Below are positions 56,462 to 64,000 of a DNA stretch of 64,000 nt, in pieces. A program made the position numbers and the translations under genes. Under the pieces are notes generated by a model. It was not told the DNA's origin, searched no databases, and saw only the letters and a program-made list of their open reading frames with translations. The DNA is from Brachyspira pilosicoli (lineage in GTDB: Bacteria; Spirochaetota; Brachyspiria; Brachyspirales; Brachyspiraceae), in contig NZ_JAWLPU010000002.1 of the NCBI RefSeq assembly GCF_036997485.1, positions 496,001 to 560,000 of the forward strand, in the 5' to 3' direction. Position 1 is the first letter of the stretch. Each line of letters opens with the position of its first letter.

Positions 56462-58447
56462 ATGAAAAGATACTTAATAATGAAGAACTATAGAAATATT
56501 AATCCCGTTATAATAAATAAGGATAATAGAAACATCTATGATGAAGAAAAATATGGCAGATACTATTTAGGTTCTATGGAAAACGGAGATTTAATAATTA
56601 ATATAGGTCAAAATGGTATTGGAAAAAGTAATATTTTAGATGCTGTAAATGATTTCTTTACTTCAAATAATTATCAATATGATAATAAACCAAGAATGGA
56701 TGAATATGCTAATTGTTTACCAGAGTTGGAATTAATAATAGAAGTTGATAGCGGAAACAAATATAAATTAAATCAAAACAATACAATAACAGGATATGAT
56801 AATAATAAAAATTTTGATAATGGATTTATAGGTTGGTTTTTGAAATATTTAAGATTAGAATATGGATATTATGAACAAGAGTTAAAGATTATATTCAATT
56901 ACTTAAAAAACGAGGCAAGTATTCATATACTAACAATGCTTTTAAAATTGTATTTTTATGAACTTAGATTAACTTATTATAATAATAATTATAATAATAA
57001 TTATAATAATAATTATAATAATAATTATAATAATAATTATAATAATAATTATAATATACAGAATATATATAATTACTTACAAAGAAACCATACCGAAAAA
57101 GAATTAATTGAATATATAGAAAAAATATATAATGAAAATACAGATATACAAACAATAGATATAGATATAGATATAGATATAGATATAGTTAGAATGCTTA
57201 CTCAATATGATATTGAAAAATATAAGCTTAATCAAGATAATATTAATGATATTATAAACAGCAAAGTTTATATTCATAATCATAATTATATAAAATCTGA
57301 TGAGCTTAATATACATAAAAATAATATAAAAGAGTCATTATTTTTAAAATCATTATTTAAATCTACAGGAAATAAAGATATTTATAATGAGCTTATTAAT
57401 AATTATGATAGAATATCCTCAGATACTTCATATTTAACTCAAAAAGAAAATGAAATTAATAATTTATTAAAGGAGACCATATCTACAAAATTTAATGAAT
57501 TATACAAGTCAAATAACGAATATGTTTTTAAGATAAGATTAGAAACTGACTATATAAAAATATATTTTAAAAGTAAAAACGGACTTACAAATCTTGATAA
57601 TGAATCAGACGGTTTTCAATGGTTTTTCTCTTTATTTTTCAATACAATAAATCCTAATGAATTAAAGAAAGGAGATATCATTATTATTGATGAGCCAGAA
57701 CTCCATTTATCTGTGCCTTTAATAAAGGAATTGAGGGACTTTTTAAAAACATTTGCTAAAGAGAATTCTATTCATATAATAATGTCCACACAAAATCCTT
57801 ACTTTATAAATATAAACTATTTAGATGAAGTAAGAATAATAAAACCTATAGAAAATTCAGAAGGAGTAAAAATAGAAAATAACTTCTCAGCAATATACAA
57901 GAGGAATCCTGATAAACTTCAGGAAATAATAAATAGCTTCGGAGTTAATCATCGAGATATAACAAGAAACCATAAAATTATATTTGTAGAGGGAATAATT
58001 GATTATGCTTATCTTACAGCTTTTAAGCTTTTAAAAGAATATAAAGAAGGTAAACCAGTAAATATAGCCTTTATTCCTATTGGCGGTCTTGGAAAAAAGC
58101 AGGATACGGAATATAAACAAGATATTATTGATATTTTATGCGAAATAGATAAAAGACCTATGCTATTGATTGATGGTGATAATATGGCAGAAGAATTTGA
58201 AAATTTAGCGAGTGGCACATCATTAAATATTACGAAACTTTCAGATATAGATTCTTCATTTACTGTTATAGAAAATTTATTCTCTGATAATGACAAAAAA
58301 AAATTTAAATCTATGATAGAAAATAAAAATAGCAGAGAGGCTAGTATATTCAAAAATAATATTCTTAAATTAGAATTTGAAGAAGAAACAATAAATAATT
58401 TCTTTGGAGTTATAAATAAATATTCTCATATAGGAGATAATCAATAA
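56462..58447 (+). CDS. OLD-family ATPase/TOPRIM protein
   Basis: 661 aa. Walker A GQNGIGKS at 49-56, a Walker B near 403-412 (IIIIDEPELHL), and after it a D-loop-like MSTQNPYF. The C-terminal TOPRIM has an acidic start (IIFVEGIIDYAYL, about 507-514) and a DxD (LLIDGDN, about 568-572), as in OLD nucleases. This architecture is found in the GajA subunit of Gabija and in stand-alone OLD proteins. The insert carries six in-frame Tyr-Asn-Asn-Asn repeats and an Ile-Asp tract. No GajB helicase or other partner is adjacent. Possible defence role inferred only. Confidence 0.8.
   Translation: MKRYLIMKNYRNINPVIINKDNRNIYDEEKYGRYYLGSMENGDLIINIGQNGIGKSNILDAVNDFFTSNNYQYDNKPRMDEYANCLPELELIIEVDSGNKYKLNQNNTITGYDNNKNFDNGFIGWFLKYLRLEYGYYEQELKIIFNYLKNEASIHILTMLLKLYFYELRLTYYNNNYNNNYNNNYNNNYNNNYNNNYNIQNIYNYLQRNHTEKELIEYIEKIYNENTDIQTIDIDIDIDIDIVRMLTQYDIEKYKLNQDNINDIINSKVYIHNHNYIKSDELNIHKNNIKESLFLKSLFKSTGNKDIYNELINNYDRISSDTSYLTQKENEINNLLKETISTKFNELYKSNNEYVFKIRLETDYIKIYFKSKNGLTNLDNESDGFQWFFSLFFNTINPNELKKGDIIIIDEPELHLSVPLIKELRDFLKTFAKENSIHIIMSTQNPYFININYLDEVRIIKPIENSEGVKIENNFSAIYKRNPDKLQEIINSFGVNHRDITRNHKIIFVEGIIDYAYLTAFKLLKEYKEGKPVNIAFIPIGGLGKKQDTEYKQDIIDILCEIDKRPMLLIDGDNMAEEFENLASGTSLNITKLSDIDSSFTVIENLFSDNDKKKFKSMIENKNSREASIFKNNILKLEFEEETINNFFGVINKYSHIGDNQ
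56978..57049 (+). repeat. 12-bp tandem repeat (TATAATAATAAT)6
   Basis: Six perfect units encoding Tyr-Asn-Asn-Asn inside the ATPase gene. Unit length is a multiple of three, so copy-number change would lengthen the protein without a frameshift. Confidence 0.95.
57155..57184 (+). repeat. 6-bp tandem repeat (ATAGAT)5
   Basis: Five perfect units encoding Ile-Asp inside the same gene. Also in-frame. Confidence 0.95.
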
Positions 58448-58451
58448 AAAT

Positions 58452-58480
58452 AAAAGGGACTGTTTATCACAGCCCCTTTA
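58452..58480. terminator. Bidirectional terminator after the ATPase gene
   Basis: Stem AAAAGGGACTGT (58452-58463) with ACAGCCCCTTTT (58469-58480), one A-C mismatch. It lies between the convergent ATPase and aminotransferase genes. Confidence 0.75.
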
Positions 58481-58492
58481 TAATCTCAAAAA

Positions 58493-59695
58493 TTATTTTT
58501 CTACTTCTTTTTTGTATTTAATTAAGCCCTGTTTCAAAATCTCCATAGCTCTTTTTATGTCTCTTGCCTCTAATGCATAGCACATTCTAATCTCGTCTTT
58601 ACCTAAGCCTGGAGTTGCATAAAAACCTTCACCAGGAGCAAACATAACAGTTTCATTATCAAGATTAAAGTCTTTAAGCAACCAAATAGCAAAATCTTCA
58701 GCATTTTTTACAGGAAGTTTAGCAAGTACATAGAAAGCTCCCTCAGGCTCTTTCATTACAACGCCGTCCATCTTTGTAAGCTCTTCAAACATGATTTTTC
58801 TTCTGTTATCATATTCTTTTCTAGCATCTTCAAAATAGTTATCAGGCAAATCATATAAAGCAGCAGCCCCAACCATCTCAAGTGTAGGAGCAGATAATCT
58901 TGCCTGACATTCTCTAAATACAGCAGTGCTAAATGCCTTATTTTTACTTATTACACATCCAATCCTAGCACCGCAAGCAGAGAATCTTTTTGATATAGAG
59001 TCAACTATAACAACATTATCAGACAAGTCTTTATAAGTACCAAAACTTATAGCCTTTCTGTCGCCGTAAACAAACTCTCTATAAACTTCATCACTTATAA
59101 TAAACATATTATGCTTTTTAGCAAGATAAGCAATATCATCAAGTTCCTCTTTTGTAGATACAACCCCAGTAGGGTTTGAAGGATTTGAAAACATATATGC
59201 TTTGGTTTTTGGAGTAATATGCTTTTCTATCTCATCACGATTTGGAAGATGGAATCCTTGTTCTGCATAAGTGCGAACGGCATTTCTTTTTATATCTAAT
59301 ACATCATAAAAACTGTTATAATTAGCATAATAAGGTTCTGCCACTAATATTTCATCACCTTCATCAAAAATAGCTAATAAAGTAAATAATAATCCCTCAC
59401 TGCCGCCATTAGTGATGTTAATTTCATCTTCTTCATAATGGACGCCTATTTTTTTCTCATAGTATTCTTGTATTTTATTTATAAGCGGTTTCATACCTCT
59501 TGAATGTTCATATTTGAGGGTTTTGCCGTTATATTTACTAATAGCTTCCAAAAATACTTTAGGTGTTTCAATATCAGGCTGACCTATGTTAAGATGATAG
59601 ATTTTTATGCCTTTTTTTACAGCTTCTTCGGCATAGGGGTTTAACTTTCTTACAGGCGAAGTTTTGAGCCTTTGAATTCTTTGTGATATTTCCAT
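58493..59695 (-). CDS. PLP-dependent aminotransferase, class I
   Basis: 400 aa from the ATG at 59695 (GGAG upstream); an upstream frame of 17 hydrophobic residues is unlikely to be translated. PLP-binding Lys is in VDSISKRFSACGARIG. Other motifs are NIGQPDIETPK, NGGSEGLLFTLLAIF, SNPSNPTGVVSTKEEL and APGEGFYATPGLG with EIRMCYALE. It belongs to the aspartate/aromatic aminotransferase-like fold type I group; substrate not assigned. It is monocistronic. Confidence 0.94.
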   Translation of the reverse strand: MEISQRIQRLKTSPVRKLNPYAEEAVKKGIKIYHLNIGQPDIETPKVFLEAISKYNGKTLKYEHSRGMKPLINKIQEYYEKKIGVHYEEDEINITNGGSEGLLFTLLAIFDEGDEILVAEPYYANYNSFYDVLDIKRNAVRTYAEQGFHLPNRDEIEKHITPKTKAYMFSNPSNPTGVVSTKEELDDIAYLAKKHNMFIISDEVYREFVYGDRKAISFGTYKDLSDNVVIVDSISKRFSACGARIGCVISKNKAFSTAVFRECQARLSAPTLEMVGAAALYDLPDNYFEDARKEYDNRRKIMFEELTKMDGVVMKEPEGAFYVLAKLPVKNAEDFAIWLLKDFNLDNETVMFAPGEGFYATPGLGKDEIRMCYALEARDIKRAMEILKQGLIKYKKEVEK

Positions 59696-60146
59696 TTTTT
59701 TCTCCAAAAACTTTATTATATATAGTAATATTAGAGTATATAACAAAAATTGTCAATATACAAAATGCATAACATAAATTACAACTATAAATATTATATA
59801 TTTTATAATCTTTTATCCCCACCTAATAAGCTTTATGCATTATTTATATAACTATTGATTCTATATTCCACTAATATAAAACAAAAAAGTATGCCCCAAC
59901 ACAAGTTGTTATTAGATTATAAATTTATTCTACGCACGTTTAACAGAACTATAAATATAATTAAAAATTGTATTTATAATTAATTTATATATATTTTGTT
60001 TAATTTAGCGTGCGGTGTTTGGATTAAAAACTTAAGCAACAATTAAACACATTATTAAACCTACATACTATAATTTTTTTAGTGTTGTTTTTATTGTCAA
60101 TTTGTAATAGAATATATTATAAATTTAATTTTTGGGGGGATAAATA
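59696..60146. other. Intergenic region with inverted-repeat element copy 2
   Basis: Between the aminotransferase (minus) and a small plus-strand gene. It holds the element at 59933-60014 and AT-rich DNA. A weak promoter-like TTGTCA near 60094 may serve the small gene. Confidence 0.55.
59933..60014 (-). repeat. 82-bp inverted-repeat element, copy 2
   Basis: Read on the minus strand: CGCACGCTAAATTAAACAAA, then ATATATATAAATTAAT, AAATACAATTT and finally TGTTAAACGTGCG. It matches copy 1 (50011-50091) block by block, in inverted orientation. Confidence 0.78.
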
Positions 60147-60302
60147 ATGATTACAGGTATATCATCAACCAGTAATACAAATAAATATGTGCAAAGCATA
60201 GGCGGTATAGAAGTTACAGTTACAACCAACCTTACAGAACAAACTACAACAATAAATGTGGCATCAAAGGTAACTGGTGGAGCTTTAAATACGGAAGCAT
60301 AA
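60147..60302 (+). CDS. Small Thr-rich protein
   Basis: 51 aa, starting MITGISSTSNTNKYVQSIGG and ending TGGALNTEA. GGGGGG precedes the ATG by 8 nt, a strong ribosome-binding site. It is polar, Thr/Val-rich and has no signal peptide. No family recognised. Codon use is like that of its neighbours. It might be a real small gene; lack of homologues cannot be checked here. Confidence 0.55.
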   Translation: MITGISSTSNTNKYVQSIGGIEVTVTTNLTEQTTTINVASKVTGGALNTEA

Positions 60303-60375
60303 AAAACCACTTCTATTATATCGTGTTTTTATTATCGTATTTTAATTTATATATTTTATATTTTTTTGGAGGTAT

Positions 60376-61038
60376 ATGAAAAATATTTTTTGTGTTTTAT
60401 TGCTTATATTCTCTTGTAGGCTTTATTCTTTAACAGATGATGAAGTAAAATTTTTAAAAGCATGCGAGAATGGAAAATATGAAACTGTTATAACTATGTT
60501 AGATAGAAAGGTAAATGTAAATGTTACAACAGAAGACGGACTCACTGGTTTAATGCTTGCTTCGCATAAGGGATACCCTAATATAGTAAAACTTCTAATA
60601 CGTCATAATGCTGATGTTAATATAGTGGATAATGTTGGATATAATGCATTGATATTTGCTGCTTCAGAGGGAAGAAACGATATTGCTAAAATGCTCATAA
60701 AGGCAAAAATAAATATTAATGCCAAAAACAGCTATGGAGAAAATGCTTTGCATGTTGCTTCATACAAACTCTATAGCAATGTTGTTCAAACTTTAATTGA
60801 TGCTGAAATAGATATTAATGCTGTAAATAACGATGGTGATAATGCTTTGATGATGGTTTTTATGTCGGCTGCTACAAGGGAAGAGATGATGCCTACTATT
60901 GAAATATTATGTAAAAATGGAATAGATGTCAATGCTAAAGATAAAAATGGAGAATCTATAATAGCATATATAAGAGCTAACTACAAAAAAGGAGAGGCTC
61001 TAATAGAATATTTAAAGCAATATGGAGCTGTAGAGTAA
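60376..61038 (+). CDS. Exported ankyrin-repeat protein
   Basis: 220 aa. Signal peptide about 1-18. Five ankyrin repeats follow, e.g. DGLTGLMLASHKGYPNIVKLLIRHNADVNIVD, GYNALIFAASEGRNDIAKMLIKAKININAK, GENALHVASYKLYSNVVQTLIDAEIDINAV. Ankyrins mediate protein binding; the partner is unknown. GGAGG precedes the ATG. It is followed after about 60 nt by scpA. Confidence 0.9.
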   Translation: MKNIFCVLLLIFSCRLYSLTDDEVKFLKACENGKYETVITMLDRKVNVNVTTEDGLTGLMLASHKGYPNIVKLLIRHNADVNIVDNVGYNALIFAASEGRNDIAKMLIKAKININAKNSYGENALHVASYKLYSNVVQTLIDAEIDINAVNNDGDNALMMVFMSAATREEMMPTIEILCKNGIDVNAKDKNGESIIAYIRANYKKGEALIEYLKQYGAVE

Positions 61039-61096
61039 TAAAATAATAATAAATAATAAGCTTGAATTTTTGTCTTTTTATTATATTATATCAAAT

Positions 61097-61969
61097 ATGG
61101 AAAATAATATAAATGAAAATATAAATGTTCAGCCTCAGGAACAAAACTCTAATGATGATTCTAATTCAGCATCATTACCTAATAATGAGTTTAAAGTTTC
61201 TCTATCAAGCATAGATTATGAAGGTCCTCTTTCAATACTATTTGACATGCTTAAAAGAAGTGAGAAAAATATATACGAAGTTTCAATATTAGAAATAATT
61301 GACCAGTTTATAGAATATTTAAAAGAGCAAGCTGCATTAAATTTAGATTCTACAGGTGAGTTTTTAGTAGTGGCTTCAGATTTTCATTTATACAAATCGA
61401 AAATGCTGCTTCCTCATGATATGGATGATGATAAGTTTACAGATAGGCTTAAATTTGAAATAGTAGAGCAGATGCTTGAATTTCAAAGATATAAAATGGT
61501 TTCTGAAGAGCTTGACAGGCTTCAAGAATATTCAGATTCTATATTCGAAAGAAAAGATACAGAAAGAGTTAAGTTTTTTCAAAACAATAGCAGCAATGAA
61601 GATAATGAAATTGCTTGGAAAGATGTTACTCTTTATGATTTGGTATATGCTTTTACAAAGGTACAATTTGTACCTGAAACCGATTTGGCTGTGCTTTCTG
61701 GTATGTCTAATTTCCATATAGATAATGCTATTGATATGATAAGAATAAAATTATCTGAAGAAGATGTATTTCCATTTATAGTTTTATTTAAAGATGGAGT
61801 TACAAAAAGGCAGCTTGTTACATTTTTTCTTGCTATGCTTGAGCTTGTTAAGGAAAAAGAAATTCTATTAAAACAAGATATAAAATTCGGCGATATTTAC
61901 GTATTTAAAAGAAAAGATAATAATAATAATAATAATAATGAACCTAATCAGGATTTAAATAATGAATGA
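61097..61969 (+). CDS. scpA: Segregation and condensation protein A
   Basis: 290 aa from ATG 61097; a TTG start at 61070 is possible. After an Asn-rich head, YEGPLSILFDMLKRSEKNIYEVSILEIIDQFIEYLKE begins the ScpA kleisin domain. FLVVASDFHLYKSKMLLPHD follows, and a winged-helix-like C-terminal half has FKDGVTKRQLVTFFLAMLELVKEKE. ScpA bridges SMC with ScpB. scpB and smc are not in the window. It overlaps the next gene by 8 nt. Confidence 0.92.
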   Translation: MENNINENINVQPQEQNSNDDSNSASLPNNEFKVSLSSIDYEGPLSILFDMLKRSEKNIYEVSILEIIDQFIEYLKEQAALNLDSTGEFLVVASDFHLYKSKMLLPHDMDDDKFTDRLKFEIVEQMLEFQRYKMVSEELDRLQEYSDSIFERKDTERVKFFQNNSSNEDNEIAWKDVTLYDLVYAFTKVQFVPETDLAVLSGMSNFHIDNAIDMIRIKLSEEDVFPFIVLFKDGVTKRQLVTFFLAMLELVKEKEILLKQDIKFGDIYVFKRKDNNNNNNNEPNQDLNNE

Positions 61970-62873
61970 AAATAAGTTTAACAATGGCTATATATTTGCT
62001 ATATTAGCAGTCATAATATGGAGTACAAATTTTGTAGCTGCAAGATACCTCATAGGATTATCCCCAATAGAAATATCATTTTATAGATGGCTTGTTACTT
62101 TCTTAGTATTAACTCCTTTTTGTATAGTAAGTTTAATAAAAAATATTCATCTTTTAAAGGGGTTATGGATAAAAATTATAATAATTTCAGTGTTGGGGAT
62201 TACTATTTTTAATACCTTTGTATATTTAGCAGCTCATACTTCTAATGCAACTAATATGTCTTTGATAGCTACATTATCCCCTATTATAATAGCATTAATA
62301 AGCAGAGTTCTATGGAAAAAACATTTAAGCAAAGCTCAAAAATATGGACTATTCATAATTATTTTAGGTGTTATTATATTACTCACTAAAGGAAGCATAG
62401 AAGTTATTAGCAAATTAAAATTTTCTATAGGCGATTTATATATGATTTTCGCTGTAATATTATTTGCAGTATATACTTTAACATTAAGAATAAAACCTAA
62501 AGACTTCCCTCAAACAACTTTTTTCTATCTCATGGTAGCAATAGGTCTTATCCCATTAGCAATATTAATGATCCCAAAATATATTAACAATCAAGCACAT
62601 ATTCTAAACTTTAATTCTGCTATGGTGCTTATATATATTGGTATATTTCCTTCAGCTTTGGGATTTATATTTTGGAATATAGCAGTGTCAAAAATAGGAG
62701 CTATGAAAGCAAGTATAATATATGATTCTGTGCCTTTTTTCTCTACAGTTGGTGCTATTATTTTGCTTCATGAAAAACCATATATAGCACAAATAATAGG
62801 AGGAGCTTTAATATTAATTGGAATTATATATTCATCTCTTGCTAATAATAATAAAAAAATAATTACGAAATAA
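61962..62873 (+). CDS. EamA/DMT-family transporter
   Basis: 303 aa, ten membrane helices as two EamA repeats. Motifs are FAILAVIIWSTNFVAARYLIG, ATLSPIIIALISRVLWKKHLSK and GFIFWNIAVSKIGAMKASIIYDSVPFFSTVGAI. Exporter of metabolites or drugs; substrate unknown. Start overlaps scpA by 8 nt. Its end overlaps the convergent gene by 11 nt. Confidence 0.92.
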   Translation: MNENKFNNGYIFAILAVIIWSTNFVAARYLIGLSPIEISFYRWLVTFLVLTPFCIVSLIKNIHLLKGLWIKIIIISVLGITIFNTFVYLAAHTSNATNMSLIATLSPIIIALISRVLWKKHLSKAQKYGLFIIILGVIILLTKGSIEVISKLKFSIGDLYMIFAVILFAVYTLTLRIKPKDFPQTTFFYLMVAIGLIPLAILMIPKYINNQAHILNFNSAMVLIYIGIFPSALGFIFWNIAVSKIGAMKASIIYDSVPFFSTVGAIILLHEKPYIAQIIGGALILIGIIYSSLANNNKKIITK

Positions 62874-63741
62874 TTTTATGTATTGATTTTTCTATTATAT
62901 CCATTTTCTCTTCATATTCATTAGTATTTTCTATTCTTTGAATGCCGTCATAAGCCTGCCATAATGATACTAATGATATATAATCTTCATCTCTGTCTTC
63001 TTCTTTATAATTACCATACACAATAGATGAAAGTACGCATTCAAAATCACTTGTTATTGACTTATATATATTTATTGCCCTTTCATTATCCTCAATCTCT
63101 TCAAAGCAAATTGCTGTTTTTATCATATCAGGTCCAATCAACGCTCTATAGTCTTGCATAACATTAGCAGTAATATAACTTTTATAATGCATAACCTCTG
63201 CCCTACTTCTCGCATCTCCTGCCATCTCTGAAAACAAAGCAAGTACATCAAATATATTTCTATACACCGAAGAAGATTTTATTATATTAATTTTATCTTT
63301 ATCAAAATTTGAAACTAAATTATGTGATATTACAGATATAGATTCATAAATATATTTTATTATTATATTTAATTCATCTTGATACTTGCCAAAATATAAA
63401 GCAAAAATAAACCTCACAAAATCACCGTATAGTAAAGCATTATTTATATTTGTATCAAAAGAAATATTTTTAATAGAGTTAATAGTTTTGTATTTGAATA
63501 ATTCATCTATAACTTTTATCACACTTCCATCATCATAATAATGAAGTTTTGAATATTCTGATACAAATATCTCTATAGCATTTAGCTCTCTTTTATTATT
63601 ATACGCGCTAAACTCTCTTAAATAAGATTCTATGGTTGATTTAGCCAAAAAAGTATTTGAAGAAGATATTGCTTTTAATATATCAGAATATTCTCCCTCA
63701 AATAACTCTTTTTTTAATTTTATTATATCTTCATTAATCAT
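62863..63741 (-). CDS. Helical repeat protein of unknown function
   Basis: 292 aa, entirely helical, no signal peptide. Segments such as YLREFSAYNNKRELNAIEIFVSEYSKL and AICFEEIEDNERAINIYKSI are TPR-like. No family recognised. It is 5 nt downstream of an Rrf2 regulator on the same strand, so probably co-transcribed with it. Confidence 0.65.
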   Translation of the reverse strand: MINEDIIKLKKELFEGEYSDILKAISSSNTFLAKSTIESYLREFSAYNNKRELNAIEIFVSEYSKLHYYDDGSVIKVIDELFKYKTINSIKNISFDTNINNALLYGDFVRFIFALYFGKYQDELNIIIKYIYESISVISHNLVSNFDKDKINIIKSSSVYRNIFDVLALFSEMAGDARSRAEVMHYKSYITANVMQDYRALIGPDMIKTAICFEEIEDNERAINIYKSITSDFECVLSSIVYGNYKEEDRDEDYISLVSLWQAYDGIQRIENTNEYEEKMDIIEKSIHKIIS

Positions 63742-63746
63742 ATAAA

Positions 63747-64000
63747 TTAATCTCTTATATCATTAAATATATCTTTTAATGTAATTTTTTTTAATTTATC
63801 TTCCATAGCCTTTTGAACAATTTCAAGCTTTGGCTGCAATGCTGACGTAATTTTTTTTCCAACAGGGCATTTTTTATTTGGATTTTCATGAAAACTAAAT
63901 AGATTATCATCGTCTAAACTTTCTACAGCATTAAATATATCAAGCAATGTAATATTTTCTATTTTTCTATTTAATGAAACTCCTCCAGTACCCCTTTTTA
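63747..64000 (-). CDS. Rrf2-family transcriptional regulator, C-terminal part
   Basis: The visible 83 codons lack the N-terminal helix-turn-helix, which lies beyond the window. The start of the visible part (RGTGGVSLNR, then IENITLLDIFNAVES) matches the wing and dimer helix of Rrf2 proteins. One Cys (NKKCPVGKKIT) is present, not the three-Cys cluster of IscR, so it looks like the YwnA-type branch, which lacks an iron-sulfur cluster. Partner gene downstream is unknown. Confidence 0.82.
   Translation of the reverse strand, partial: KRGTGGVSLNRKIENITLLDIFNAVESLDDDNLFSFHENPNKKCPVGKKITSALQPKLEIVQKAMEDKLKKITLKDIFNDIRD

Noticed and set aside
56978-57049. CRISPR-like array
   Set aside because: Short units without spacers, inside a coding frame; a plain tandem repeat.
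56462-58447. Complete Gabija defence system
   Set aside because: The ATPase/TOPRIM part fits GajA, but no UvrD-like GajB is adjacent.
63747-64000. IscR iron-sulfur regulator
   Set aside because: Only one Cys occurs in the visible region, where IscR has three.

Overview
The window is very AT-rich. It carries spirochaete-type envelope and flagellar genes, many short lipoproteins and AT-only intergenic DNA, and it looks like the chromosome of a Brachyspira-type anaerobic spirochaete. The genus is inferred from base composition and gene content; no database search was run.

Layout. 1-2240: end of an AlkD-like DNA repair gene, a B12-type radical SAM protein and a dispersed repeat. 2243-7417: a lipoprotein, a cupin, a metallophosphoesterase and an FtsX-type permease, all on the minus strand. 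7570-11255: metK, a decayed membrane-protein gene, rubrerythrin, and thiM under a TPP riboswitch. 11365-15011: an operon of lipoprotein, beta-barrel-like protein and OmpA-domain lipoprotein. Then clpB and a third paralogue of the lipoprotein. 19797-22871: aldo/keto reductase, flavin reductase, MarR regulator and a secreted metallo-beta-lactamase-fold enzyme. 23152-27861: RNase J, SppA, a Yip1-like protein and LptF, with a long RNase J/SppA reading-frame overlap. 27930-30812: a restriction-modification pair bracketed by copies of a dispersed repeat. 30853-39587: an NHL/VWA-like periplasmic protein, tRNA-Thr and the flagellar operon fliF-G-H-I-J plus a lytic transglycosylase. 39804-42195: azlC-azlD-pncC and cutC. 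42354-47026: a small HExxH protein and carAB. 47289-52272: a barrel-like protein, gamma-glutamyltransferase, rpmB, and IspH fused to a UbiA-like membrane domain. 52320-58447: a DUF4912 protein with a histone-H1-like tail, a CASTOR-like channel, a rhodanese and an OLD-type ATPase/TOPRIM protein. 58493-64000: an aminotransferase, ankyrin protein, scpA, DMT transporter, an unknown protein and a partial Rrf2 regulator.

Most interesting points. (i) IspH fused to a UbiA-like membrane domain that lacks the usual catalytic aspartates. (ii) Two copies of an 81-82 bp element with CGCACG...CGTGCG terminal inverted repeats. (iii) A composite dispersed repeat whose copies flank the restriction-modification locus in direct orientation. 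(iv) Three paralogous lipoproteins with Asp-box-like motifs, one in an operon with a barrel and an OmpA-domain protein. (v) A 118-nt out-of-frame overlap giving RNase J a lysine-rich tail. (vi) A lone OLD-type ATPase carrying in-frame 12-bp and 6-bp tandem repeats. (vii) A MarR/beta-lactamase-fold operon with a palindrome inside a near-consensus promoter. Nothing here amounts to a clear new multi-gene defence system. The best candidates for new biology are the lipoprotein/barrel/OmpA operon, the IspH fusion and the repeats.
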